Shown here: in pieces, positions 16,269 through 24,300 of the stretch
Position numbering within the stretch: position 1 is the first letter of the stretch
Layout of the letters: every line of letters starts with the position of its first letter
Source of the DNA: Armatimonadota bacterium
Lineage (GTDB): Bacteria > Armatimonadota > Fimbriimonadia > Fimbriimonadales > Fimbriimonadaceae
NCBI GenBank assembly: GCA_018268395.1
Contig: JAFDWQ010000001.1
Span: forward strand, 1,020,644 to 1,084,643
Length of the DNA: 64,000 nt
Direction: 5' to 3'
Notes under the pieces: generated by a model
Seen by the model: the letters and a program-made list of their open reading frames with translations, nothing else
What the model was told of the DNA's origin: nothing
Databases searched by the model: none
Position numbers and translations under genes: made by a program

Positions 16269-16302
16269 CAAGCGCCTTCGGGAGCTTGAAGAGCGCCGCT
16301 GA
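16180..16302 (+). CDS. ccmD: CcmD-like small heme exporter subunit
   Basis: A 40-aa protein (ATG at 16180; a second ATG at 16189 gives 37 aa) with one membrane helix (LLWAVPPLLVWFGLWAYL) followed by the charged tail RTIDKRLRELEERR. Size, single helix and basic/acidic tail match CcmD, which binds CcmABC and helps release holo-CcmE. It overlaps the end of ccmC by 89 bases in another frame. CcmD sequences are poorly conserved, so the call depends partly on position. Confidence 0.75.
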   Translation: MTTMEWNNLLWAVPPLLVWFGLWAYLRTIDKRLRELEERR

Positions 16303-16328
16303 CACGTTCCGGCTTTTAACGGTGCAGG

Positions 16329-16363
16329 CCCGCCTGTTCCGGCGCGGTGCCGTCACAGGCGGG
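16329..16363. terminator. Inverted repeat between convergent ccmD and tricorn genes
   Basis: Perfect 9-bp arms (CCCGCCTGT and ACAGGCGGG) around a 17-base loop, lying 26 bases after ccmD and 77 bases after the stop of the tricorn-like gene. There is no T-run on either side, so a bidirectional or Rho-assisted terminator is the best guess. Confidence 0.4.
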
Positions 16364-16439
16364 TCTGTCCGACCCTCGTTCCAACGTCCGGACGTTGCTC
16401 GGTCGTTCGCCTCGACACGAACTTCGTCAAGGCGACCGT

Positions 16440-19400
16440 TCAGCCCTTAGCGGGAATCCGCTTCAACAGCTCTTTGACGGCCGTCTCGAGCTGAGGATCC
16501 CGGTCTTCGGCGGAGTCGTTGGGGTTCCACCGGACCTCGACGTCCGGCTTCCGACCGTTCGCTTCCAGATTCTCGCCGTTGATGGCGTACGCGCCGCTGC
16601 CAGGCATCCGGATCGATCCGCCGTCCCATAGTCCGAACGCGCCCGTCCCGATCACGCCTCCGGCCGTGGTCTCACCGACGACCGGACCGAGTTTGAGTCG
16701 ACGGAACCCTTCCGAGAAGATTTCGGCGTTGCTGAAGGAGTACTGGTTGGTCAAGCAAGCGGCAGGCAGCTCGAGGGCGTTGCCCCGGAAATTGTTCTCG
16801 CTGAACTTGACCCCCGGGTTGTCCCGGACCGTCCGGATCAGCCACGGCGATTTCAACATCGTGTTGAGGATGATGTGGCTCGTGAAGCCTCCTCCGTTGT
16901 AGCGGACGTCCAGCAACACGCCGTCTTTCCCGTTCAATTCGGTCTGGATCTCTCGTAGGAACACGTCCAGGCTCGGCACGTCCATGCTCTGGATATGGAT
17001 ATATCCGAACCGACCCTTACTGTACTGATCGACAAGTCGGCGGTTCTTCTCGACCCATGTCCGATAGAGGATGCCGGTCCGTGCGGACGGGCGCACGGGT
17101 TGGATCGTCAATGAAACCGTCCGGTCGTTGCGGGACACCGACAACGACGTTTTGCGCCCGGCTTTCTTATTGAGGAGCGTACTGAGCGGCGTCGCGGAGG
17201 ACAGGGCCGTGCCGTCGACGGATTCGATCCGGTCCCCGGGCTTCAGTTCCGAATCGGGGTTCGAGGCGGGCGTTCCCTCGTACACCTCCTTGACGACGTA
17301 TGCGCCCCGTGTATCAAGGGCGACCGGGTCCCATTCGACACCGAGCCATGCCGCTTCGTCACCGCCCGTCCGACCGGCTCCGGGCGCATTGGCACCGAGG
17401 TGCGACGAGTCGAGAAGCTCCATCATTTCGCCCATCAGGGCGTAGAAGTCTTCGCGGCTCTGGACCCCCGGCACGATCGCCTTGAAGTCGTCCCGGATCT
17501 GACGCCAAGGTTTGTCGTTCATGGCCGGGTTGTAGTAGAGCCTGTCCATGGCCCACCAGACTTCTTCGAAGAGTGCGGACTCCTCGGCCGCCATGTCGAC
17601 CGTGTACTGGGCATTGAACGCGACGGGCGCCAGCGCGCCTGATGCGACGGTCAGGGCCGAGGGCCTCCCGGCTTGGACGACATAGACCTTTTGTCTGTTG
17701 GAAGCGGTCTCAAGGCTTCCGACAGCGCCAGTGACGGCGGTCACAGGTTTGACGGCGCCCGTGCGAAGGTCGACGGTCGCCAACTGACCGTCGACGTTGG
17801 CGTAGACGGACCGACCATCGCCGGACCACAGGCCACCGATATCGCCCGTCGCCAAGACGCGGCGACGGTCTTGAAGACCGCGCTCGACGATACGGACCGA
17901 AGGGTCTTTGGGTGTTTCCTCCTTCGGAGCGTCGATCTTGTCAAGGTCGTCTTCGGAGTACGTGACAGGCTGGGGAACGAGGTCGACGACGACGAGGGGC
18001 CGTTTGCTGTCCCGGACTTCAGAGTAGTTGACGCCTTCGACGGCCGCATAGGCTACGGCCTTTCCGTCTCCGCTGAAGACAGGTGCGGACGCTTCCTTGC
18101 CCACCATGGCGAGGAGGACCGACTGTCCGGTCTCGACGTTCACTGCTTCGATCGCGATTCCTCTCGGCTTCGCCGTGCGGTAGGCCAGCCACTTTCCGTC
18201 CGGCGACCAGTTGAAGGCTCGGTTCCCTTCGAGCGCACCGCCAAAATCTCCCTCTGCCAGTTTTTTGGCGGTGCCACCCGCAGAAGGGACGACCCTGATC
18301 TCGCGGTCGCCGACATGGAACGCGACCCATTTGCGGTCGGGTGAGACGGTCGGGCAGGTCAGATCCTTCTCATCGGTCAAGAACGTCTTGACGTCTCCTT
18401 CGACGGTGACGGTCTGCAGCGAACGTTTGGCCCCGTCCCCGGACGCGGCGAACAGGACGGTCTTGTCGTCCAGCCAGGCCGCCTGCCCGTCGTAGCGGGG
18501 CGAAGTCGTCAGACGGCGGGTCGTCCCGCCTCTCTCCGGGATCAGGAACAAGTCGCCCCGGACGGCCAGAACCGCCCGTTTCCCGTTTGGTGACACGGTG
18601 AATTCGCGGGCACCGGTCGTGAGGGAAAAGTCTTGGGACGGATCGCGCTGGCTGTCGGCGGGCGCCTCGATGTCCATCGGCGCGGCCGCGCCCGAGTTCA
18701 GGTCGACCTTCCAGATGCGGGAGTCCTTCTGAAAGACGGCTGTCCGGCCCGCAGCGTCGGCCGATGGGAGCCGGACCGTTCCGGAGGTGAACTTCGTGAT
18801 CTGGCGCAGCCCCTTCCCGTCGGTCCTGACGGTCCACAAGTTCGGTGCGCCCGACCTGTTGGACACGAAGAGGAGGGTCTCCGCCCCGATATAGGTCGGG
18901 AACAGGTCGTCGTGGTCACCAGGCAGCACCATTTTGTGGTTCCTGAAGGGGACGACGTTGTCGGCGATCCAAATACGGGCTGTGTTCGAGCCCCCGTGTC
19001 CCGGTTTCCTCCAGTTTCCGGGCCCACCGCCCGTGTTGTAGACGACTTTGCTCCCGTCGGGCGAGACAGACGGATAGTATTCGACTTCGAACGGGTGGGA
19101 CGTCAGTCGGACGACGTCGCCGCCGCCGGTCGGAACGCGGAACACGTCCATACGGCCGAACGAGGTCGTATAACCGTAAAGCCTGCTCCCGTCGGGAGAG
19201 ACGCACAGCGGATACTCGGCCCCGCTGTCGTAGGTGATCCGCTTGATGTCGTCACCGGACGGAGCCATGGCATAGACGTCCATGGAGCCGTTCCTCGTCG
19301 ACGCGAAGTAGATACGGCGGCCGTCGGGAGACCAGCGGGGGAACGTGTCGTCGGCAGGATGGACGGTCAAACGTCGCGCCGGGCCGTCTCCCGACACGGG

Positions 19401-19547
19401 CGCGGTCCAGACGTCGCCCTGCCAAGAGAACGCCACGGTCTTGCCGTCGGGCGACAGGCAGGGGTCCGTGGCGCGGAGGACAGGGCGTGCGGACGCCGGG
19501 ACGACGACGGCGAGGGCCATCAGACAAAGCGAACTGCGACGGGACAT
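16440..19547 (-). CDS. Tricorn-like S41 protease with beta-propellers and PDZ domain
   Basis: A 1035-aa exported serine protease (signal peptide ends near ASARP). Residues 25-650 hold TolB/WD40-like blades with repeated LSPDGKTVAF, WSPDGRRIYF and VSPDGSRLYG motifs, forming two propellers. A PDZ domain lies at about 765-835 (GAYVVKEVYEGTPAS to LKPGDRIESVDG). The S41 core follows, with the nucleophile loop NQYSFSNAEIFSEG and GETTAGGV. An upstream SHLG may supply the catalytic histidine. Tricorn proteases process peptides from larger proteases. TAGAAC ends nine bases before the ATG. Convergent with ccmD. Confidence 0.9.
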   Translation of the reverse strand: MSRRSSLCLMALAVVVPASARPVLRATDPCLSPDGKTVAFSWQGDVWTAPVSGDGPARRLTVHPADDTFPRWSPDGRRIYFASTRNGSMDVYAMAPSGDDIKRITYDSGAEYPLCVSPDGSRLYGYTTSFGRMDVFRVPTGGGDVVRLTSHPFEVEYYPSVSPDGSKVVYNTGGGPGNWRKPGHGGSNTARIWIADNVVPFRNHKMVLPGDHDDLFPTYIGAETLLFVSNRSGAPNLWTVRTDGKGLRQITKFTSGTVRLPSADAAGRTAVFQKDSRIWKVDLNSGAAAPMDIEAPADSQRDPSQDFSLTTGAREFTVSPNGKRAVLAVRGDLFLIPERGGTTRRLTTSPRYDGQAAWLDDKTVLFAASGDGAKRSLQTVTVEGDVKTFLTDEKDLTCPTVSPDRKWVAFHVGDREIRVVPSAGGTAKKLAEGDFGGALEGNRAFNWSPDGKWLAYRTAKPRGIAIEAVNVETGQSVLLAMVGKEASAPVFSGDGKAVAYAAVEGVNYSEVRDSKRPLVVVDLVPQPVTYSEDDLDKIDAPKEETPKDPSVRIVERGLQDRRRVLATGDIGGLWSGDGRSVYANVDGQLATVDLRTGAVKPVTAVTGAVGSLETASNRQKVYVVQAGRPSALTVASGALAPVAFNAQYTVDMAAEESALFEEVWWAMDRLYYNPAMNDKPWRQIRDDFKAIVPGVQSREDFYALMGEMMELLDSSHLGANAPGAGRTGGDEAAWLGVEWDPVALDTRGAYVVKEVYEGTPASNPDSELKPGDRIESVDGTALSSATPLSTLLNKKAGRKTSLSVSRNDRTVSLTIQPVRPSARTGILYRTWVEKNRRLVDQYSKGRFGYIHIQSMDVPSLDVFLREIQTELNGKDGVLLDVRYNGGGFTSHIILNTMLKSPWLIRTVRDNPGVKFSENNFRGNALELPAACLTNQYSFSNAEIFSEGFRRLKLGPVVGETTAGGVIGTGAFGLWDGGSIRMPGSGAYAINGENLEANGRKPDVEVRWNPNDSAEDRDPQLETAVKELLKRIPAKG

Positions 19548-19582
19548 TCCGTCGCAGTTCTACCGGATCGCGGAAGAAAAGG

Positions 19583-20020
19583 TCAGAGTTTCAGGTCGAC
19601 GATGCCCGAGACTCCGACGCCGTCGACGGCTTTGATGTCGTTCTTGTTGGTCACGGACGAGGTCGAGACCGGGATCATGGCTCTGAGCCGGATCTCTCGG
19701 CCGAAGAGTTCGATTTCGGGGGACGCGACCGCCCGGACCTTGTCGACGTTGACTTTGGCCCCTTTGATCTGTGCGGCACCAATCGCGCTCTTTGCGCCGA
19801 CGCCGATGCCGATGATCGGGACGACCTTGGTGTAGTTGGTGTCCGTGTCCTTATGGCCTGTGAGCTTGTCGAACTGTTTGTCGATGTCCGGCCCGAACTT
19901 GTCGACGGCGACGCCGACTCCGAGGATTTTGATGACTTGCTTGATCTGGCCCGTCCCGACGGCGGTGAGGCCCAAGACGGCGACGAGGGCGACGAGCGCG
20001 CGCTTACGGTTGAGTTTCAT
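19583..20020 (-). CDS. Small exported protein of unknown function
   Basis: A 145-aa protein starting at the ATG at 20020, with AAAGGG directly before it. The first 25 residues form a signal peptide (KLNRKRALVALVAVLGLTAVGTGQ). The mature part is rich in Val, Ile, Gly and Lys (ILGVGVAVDKFGPDI, VVPIIGIGVGAKSAIGAAQIKGAKV). It carries a segment, FGREIRLRAMIPVS, followed by a glycine-valine ending. I do not recognise a family. It follows the SLH porin terminator, so it is probably expressed on its own. Confidence 0.6.
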   Translation of the reverse strand: MKLNRKRALVALVAVLGLTAVGTGQIKQVIKILGVGVAVDKFGPDIDKQFDKLTGHKDTDTNYTKVVPIIGIGVGAKSAIGAAQIKGAKVNVDKVRAVASPEIELFGREIRLRAMIPVSTSSVTNKNDIKAVDGVGVSGIVDLKL

Positions 20021-20065
20021 CCCTTTGATTCTGACGAAAGCGTCTTCCGACCGTGACGGCCAGGG

Positions 20066-20103
20066 CAAAAAAGAGGGCCCCCCGGTCCGAGGACCGGAGG
20101 GCC
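20066..20103 (-). terminator. Strong intrinsic terminator after the SLH porin
   Basis: On the minus strand, a 13-bp stem with one mismatch and a tight loop (GGCCCTCCGGTCC paired with GGACCGGGGGGCC) is followed by CTC and six T residues. It begins 26 bases after the porin stop, as expected for a highly expressed gene. Confidence 0.85.
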
Positions 20104-20128
20104 GTTTCGTCAAGCGTCCGTCCGAGGA

Positions 20129-22054
20129 CTAGAACTTGAGCGAGAGCTGCGTGCCGAAGAGGCCGCCGCGGTACTTGCGGCCGCCGACCGGCGACGGGCC
20201 GAGCGGGTCGTTGCCCGAACCGACACCGAAGTCGACGTCGCTGAACTGGTAGGTGAACATCAGGCTCGTGTTCGCGCCGAGTCCATAGTTGAACCCGACG
20301 GTGTACCAGCGCATCTTGTCGTCCGGGGTCGCGCCCTGGCCGTCGAAGCGGGTGTCCTCGTAGCTGAACATCGCGCCCCAGTTCTCAGCGAGCTGGTAGT
20401 CGAGGCCGATGGTGAACGAGTTGATCTTGTCGTAGTTGGCGTAGTTGTAGCCGGCTCCGGTTTCCTTGGGCTCGTCGAACTCGCCCTTGGCCCACAGCTT
20501 CGTAGCCTTGCTCGGTTGGAACCAAAGCTTGGCGTTGAAGCCCTTGATGTTCCTCGGGCTCCACTGGTTGCCGAGGCGGCCCCAGCTGCCGGGAGCGGAG
20601 AAGAACTGCTCGACTTCGCGGTAGCCGAGACCGGCGCCCCACGTGTCAGCGGTGTAGGCACCGCGGATGTCCCAAGCCTTGTTCTTCGTGTCGAGCGCGT
20701 TGCTCGTGTTCTCGGAGAGCGTGGACTGGGAGTAGGCGCCCCAGAGGCTGAACTTGTCGAACTTGAGGTCGGCTTGACCGCCGAACACGTTCATCCTGTT
20801 CGCCGGCTGGTTGCCCGCGTCGAACGGGTTGACGTCCGCCATCCGGGTGTCGCTGTCGAACCAGAGGTACGCCAGGTTGATGCTGCCCATCTCGCCGACC
20901 GGGAAGTCAAGGGTGACGCCCAGGGTGCGGTCGATCTGGCCGGCGCCCCACGGGATCGGGTTGATCGCCACGCCGTTCGAAGTCATCGGGCTGTTGTTCG
21001 TACCACCGAGGACGTGCAGCGAGGCCTTACCGAAGTTGAAGCCGAGGATGCCGCCGTCGAAGTAGTAGTCGCCGTTGTCCCAGCGCTCGTTCTTGTAGTA
21101 GCCGGTGTAGTTCGACCTCTTGAGGAGGTACGGACCGACCTGCGCACCGACGCGACCGAGCTTAGCGTTGAAGCCCTGACCGGCGAGAGCCGAGTCGAAG
21201 GTGACGCTGGCCGTGTTGATGTACACGTCGCTCGAACCCGTGCCGAAGCCCGAGCCCATCGACTGCGTGCTCATGTTGCCGAAGGCCGTGTTGCCAAAGC
21301 CGCCGCCGAGCATGTTGTCGTGGACGAGGCTGACCTGCCACTTCGGACCTTCGGTGTTGGTACCCGTGAGGTCGAGCTGCAGGGCGTGATAGACCTGGAA
21401 GTCGCGGGTCATGCCGGAAGGCTGGCCGAAGTAGCTGCCCTCACCGACGCCGACCAGACGGTTGTCCGGGGTCATGCCGATGTTGCCGTCGGTCGAGTGA
21501 CCGGCGAGCATCACGAGGTCGAAGACGCCATGGACGTCGACGGCCGGCTTGTGCTTCTCGAGCTCGGTGACGCGGTCGCCGAGGCTACCGAGGTCCTGGC
21601 GCATCTGCTTGACGTCGGCGCCAAGGCTCTTGAGTTCGGGTTCGAACTCCTTGACCATGCGCTCGACGGCGTCGAGACGGCCGCCCCAGCCCTTCATCAT
21701 GTTGACGGAAGCTTCGAGGTCGTCCAGGCGCTTCTTGATCGGATTCAGGTCGACGCCGTCGCCGCCCATCATCTTCTTGAGCTCGGCGATCTGGTCGCTG
21801 AGCTCCTGATGCATGCCCATCATCTTCTTGTAGCACGCATAGGCGGCCGCAGCGAACTCGTAGCGGCTCATCGGCCTGTTGCCGTGGAACATTCCGTCCG
21901 GATAACCGACGAGACAGCCCGCTTTGTGCAGACCCTCGACAGCCTCATAGGCCCAGTGGTTCTCCGAATTGTCCGGGAACGGATCCTGAGCGAAGCCCGG
22001 AAGGGCGATGCTCGCGAGGACCGCACCCAGTGCGATTTTCAGCATTCGGTTCAT
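20129..22054 (-). CDS. SLH-domain outer-membrane porin
   Basis: A 641-aa outer-membrane barrel anchored to the cell wall. The signal peptide ends near PGFAQ. One SLH domain occupies about residues 25-75 (FPDNSENHWAYEAVEGL to MSRYEFAAAAY). A coiled coil follows at 80-185 with heptads of Leu and Met, then a beta-barrel to the end with many alternating aromatic strands and terminal LSLKF. This is the OmpM/Slp-type layout, in which the SLH domain binds pyruvylated wall polymer. The start is ATG 22054 with GGAG 11 bases ahead. It has a promoter at 22226-22255 and a strong terminator, so it is likely abundant. Confidence 0.9.
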   Translation of the reverse strand: MNRMLKIALGAVLASIALPGFAQDPFPDNSENHWAYEAVEGLHKAGCLVGYPDGMFHGNRPMSRYEFAAAAYACYKKMMGMHQELSDQIAELKKMMGGDGVDLNPIKKRLDDLEASVNMMKGWGGRLDAVERMVKEFEPELKSLGADVKQMRQDLGSLGDRVTELEKHKPAVDVHGVFDLVMLAGHSTDGNIGMTPDNRLVGVGEGSYFGQPSGMTRDFQVYHALQLDLTGTNTEGPKWQVSLVHDNMLGGGFGNTAFGNMSTQSMGSGFGTGSSDVYINTASVTFDSALAGQGFNAKLGRVGAQVGPYLLKRSNYTGYYKNERWDNGDYYFDGGILGFNFGKASLHVLGGTNNSPMTSNGVAINPIPWGAGQIDRTLGVTLDFPVGEMGSINLAYLWFDSDTRMADVNPFDAGNQPANRMNVFGGQADLKFDKFSLWGAYSQSTLSENTSNALDTKNKAWDIRGAYTADTWGAGLGYREVEQFFSAPGSWGRLGNQWSPRNIKGFNAKLWFQPSKATKLWAKGEFDEPKETGAGYNYANYDKINSFTIGLDYQLAENWGAMFSYEDTRFDGQGATPDDKMRWYTVGFNYGLGANTSLMFTYQFSDVDFGVGSGNDPLGPSPVGGRKYRGGLFGTQLSLKF

Positions 22055-22225
22055 TTGTGGTTTGTCTCCTGCGGTCGGAGACAGAAACGCCGTTACGGCA
22101 GACCGAATGCTCGGCGGACCCACAACTTTCCTTAAGTTCCCTGTAGGGCCAAGCGTCCAAGTGCCTTGGCGACGCGTCCTGCGTCTCGTTCCGCATACGA
22201 AGCCGGGAAACCCGACCTCGGTATC

Positions 22226-22255
22226 ATTATCGTCCAGTTACAGGCAACTTTGCAA
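22226..22255 (-). promoter_or_regulatory. Sigma-70-type promoter of the SLH porin
   Basis: On the minus strand TTGCAA (22255-22250) and GATAAT (22231-22226) are separated by 18 bases. The start would be near 22219, leaving an untranslated leader of about 165 bases before the porin ATG, unusually long for this window. Confidence 0.55.
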
Positions 22256-22293
22256 GGGCCTAGGCTGAAATCCTCGCAATCCTCACCCTTTCC

Positions 22294-22313
22294 GGGACCC
22301 TCGGCCTAACGGT
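22294..22313. repeat. 20-base dyad repeat, copy A
   Basis: GGGACCCTCGGCCTAACGGT; a second copy at 26752 differs at one base. The core has partial dyad symmetry (ACC at one end, GGT at the other), as in protein-binding operators. This copy touches the manB stop and lies 38 bases upstream of the porin -35. Confidence 0.4.
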
Positions 22314-23659
22314 CAAGCCCTGACGAGGGCGAGAAGCTCCTCCGTCTTTTCTTCGACCAAGGCCCGGTCGCCCCGCGACTCGACGTTCAGGCGAATGACG
22401 GGTTCGGTGTTCGATCCGCGTAGGTTAAATCGCCAATCCTTATACTCTACGCTCAGTCCGTCGGTCTTGTCGACGACGCCTTCGGAGGCATAGGCGGCCT
22501 CGACCCGTGCGATCGACCCGGCGACGTCGGCGACTTCAGAGTTGACCTCGCCGGAGCAGGGATAGTTCTCGATCATTTCGCCGACCAGGTCCCCGAGGGT
22601 CCGCCCCGTCGACGAGACGAGTTTCGCCACCAGGATCAAGGGGATCATGCCGCTGTCGCAGTACCAGTGTCCACGGAAGTAGTGGTGGGCGCTCATCTCG
22701 CCTCCGTATACGGCGTTTTCGGCCCTCATCTTCTCCTTGATGAACGCGTGACCCGACTTGCACATGACGGCCCTTCCGCCTGCCTGTGCGACGATCTCCA
22801 GGGTGTTCCATGTCAGCCGAGGGTCGTAGATGACCGTCCCGCCGGGTTCGTCGCCCAAGATCGCCTGAGCGAGCAGTCCGACGATGTAGTAGCCCTCGAT
22901 GAAACCACCGTTCTCGTCGAAGAAGAACGCCCGGTCGTAGTCGCCGTCCCATGCCACGCCGAAGTCGTATCCGCCTCCGGCCATCGCGTCCTCGACCGGT
23001 TTCCGCGATTCCGGCAGGATCGGGTTCGGAACCCCGTGGGGAAAGTGCCCGTCCGGCTCGTACATCATCGGTGCGACCTGCAAGGGAAGTTTCGGCGTCA
23101 GCGCCTGCATCGCGACTCCGGCCGCACCGTTGCCGGCCGAGGCCAAGACTTTCAGCGGCTTTAAGGGCGCCGGGCCGACGAACCCCAGCAAATGCTCGAC
23201 GAAATCGCTGTAGACGTCCTTGTCCGTCCGGGCGCCTGCACCTTTGCGCTCCCAGTCCTGGAGCTTGGTCCGTCGCTCGATGTTCTTGAGCCCGGTGTCC
23301 CCGCTGATCGGGCGGCTCTCCGAGCGGACCATCTTCATCCCGTTGTACTGGGGCGGGTTGTGGCTCGCCGTGATCATCACGCCCGCGTCGAACCCGTACC
23401 GGGCCGTCGCGAAGTAGACCATCTCGGTCCCTACCAGGCCCAGGTCGGTGACGTCGGCACCGGCGTCGTTCAGGCCGTCGGCCAAAGCGTCCAGGAGGCG
23501 AGGCCCGCTCAGCCGAATGTCCCGGCCCAGGCAGACCGACCCGGCACCGGTCTCGTCCGCCAGCGCGCGTCCGATGGCGTACGCGACCTCCGGGTTCAAT
23601 TCGTCCGGGACGACGCCGCGGACGTCATAAGCCTTGAAGCAGGGGAGGAACTCGCCCAT
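22313..23659 (-). CDS. manB: Phosphomannomutase/phosphoglucomutase
   Basis: Interconverts hexose 1- and 6-phosphates to supply sugar nucleotides for LPS and surface polymers. The alpha-D-phosphohexomutase domains appear in order: the active-site serine loop TASHNPPQYNGMK at about residue 97, the metal loop WDGDYDRAFFFDE at about 222, the sugar-binding GGEMSAHHYFR at about 305 and the phosphate loop LRGSNTEPVIRLN near the end. The GEMSxHxxF form favours phosphomannomutase. I use ATG 23659 (448 aa), giving the family start EFLPCFKAYDVRG. Divergent from the sigma gene. Confidence 0.92.
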   Translation of the reverse strand: MGEFLPCFKAYDVRGVVPDELNPEVAYAIGRALADETGAGSVCLGRDIRLSGPRLLDALADGLNDAGADVTDLGLVGTEMVYFATARYGFDAGVMITASHNPPQYNGMKMVRSESRPISGDTGLKNIERRTKLQDWERKGAGARTDKDVYSDFVEHLLGFVGPAPLKPLKVLASAGNGAAGVAMQALTPKLPLQVAPMMYEPDGHFPHGVPNPILPESRKPVEDAMAGGGYDFGVAWDGDYDRAFFFDENGGFIEGYYIVGLLAQAILGDEPGGTVIYDPRLTWNTLEIVAQAGGRAVMCKSGHAFIKEKMRAENAVYGGEMSAHHYFRGHWYCDSGMIPLILVAKLVSSTGRTLGDLVGEMIENYPCSGEVNSEVADVAGSIARVEAAYASEGVVDKTDGLSVEYKDWRFNLRGSNTEPVIRLNVESRGDRALVEEKTEELLALVRA

Positions 23660-23727
23660 GTGTCCGGTCAAAGTACCTGAAGATCCTGTGAACGGATGAG
23701 GGGCCAGAAGGATCAAGGGTTACGAAG

Positions 23728-24300
23728 ATGAGGGACAAAGGACTGGTGGAAAGGGTCCTCCAAGGCGACCGCCGAGCGGCGGGCCGACTTGTGGAAGAGC
23801 ACTATCCGCCCATCTATAGGTTCCTGACCTTCTTGACCGGTTCCTCCGAGGAGGCCCGCGAGCTTTGTCAGGCGACGTTCGTGTCAGCAAGGCAGAACCT
23901 TGCGGGCTTCCGTTTCGAGTCCGGGCTCGGCGTCTGGATCAAGCGGATCGCGTACAACGAGTTCCTCAAGTCGAAGCGCGGCCCAAAAGTCCAGAGCCTG
24001 CACGACCTGGACGACCTCCCCGCCGATGGCGCGCTGTCCGCGGACGGGATCGTCCTTGCCCAGGCCGTCGCGTCACTGCCGGACGGCATCCGTGAAGCCT
24101 TCGTCCTTCGGGAGATCGACGAGCTGTCGGTCGCGGAAACGGCCGAGGTCCTCGGCATCGCCGAAGGGACGGTCAAATCACGGTGCCACTTGGCGAAGAA
24201 GTCGCTGAGGCGCCGGTTAGCGTCGACCTGGACCTGGTCCGAACCGACGCAAGAGGTGAACCATGCAACACAAGAAACCGTATCGGCGTGCGATCCGTGA
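23728..24300 (+). CDS. ECF-type RNA polymerase sigma factor
   Basis: A 190-aa alternative sigma factor. Region 2 spans about residues 15-85, with HYPPIYRFLTFLTGSSEEARELCQATF in the usual -10-recognition position followed by WIKRIAYNEFLKSKR. Region 4 spans 110-165 with LPDGIREAFVLREIDELSVAETAEVLGIAEGTVKSR, a clear sigma-4.2 helix-turn-helix. Its last 38 bases hold the ribosome site and start of the next gene, a membrane protein that is the obvious candidate regulator. Divergent from manB with a 68-base gap. Confidence 0.92.
   Translation: MRDKGLVERVLQGDRRAAGRLVEEHYPPIYRFLTFLTGSSEEARELCQATFVSARQNLAGFRFESGLGVWIKRIAYNEFLKSKRGPKVQSLHDLDDLPADGALSADGIVLAQAVASLPDGIREAFVLREIDELSVAETAEVLGIAEGTVKSRCHLAKKSLRRRLASTWTWSEPTQEVNHATQETVSACDP

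Noticed and set aside
20516-22135. A 539-codon plus-strand open frame opposite the SLH porin
   Set aside because: It mirrors the porin codons, has no family match and is Val/Glu/Arg-rich; GC-rich genes commonly leave long antisense frames.
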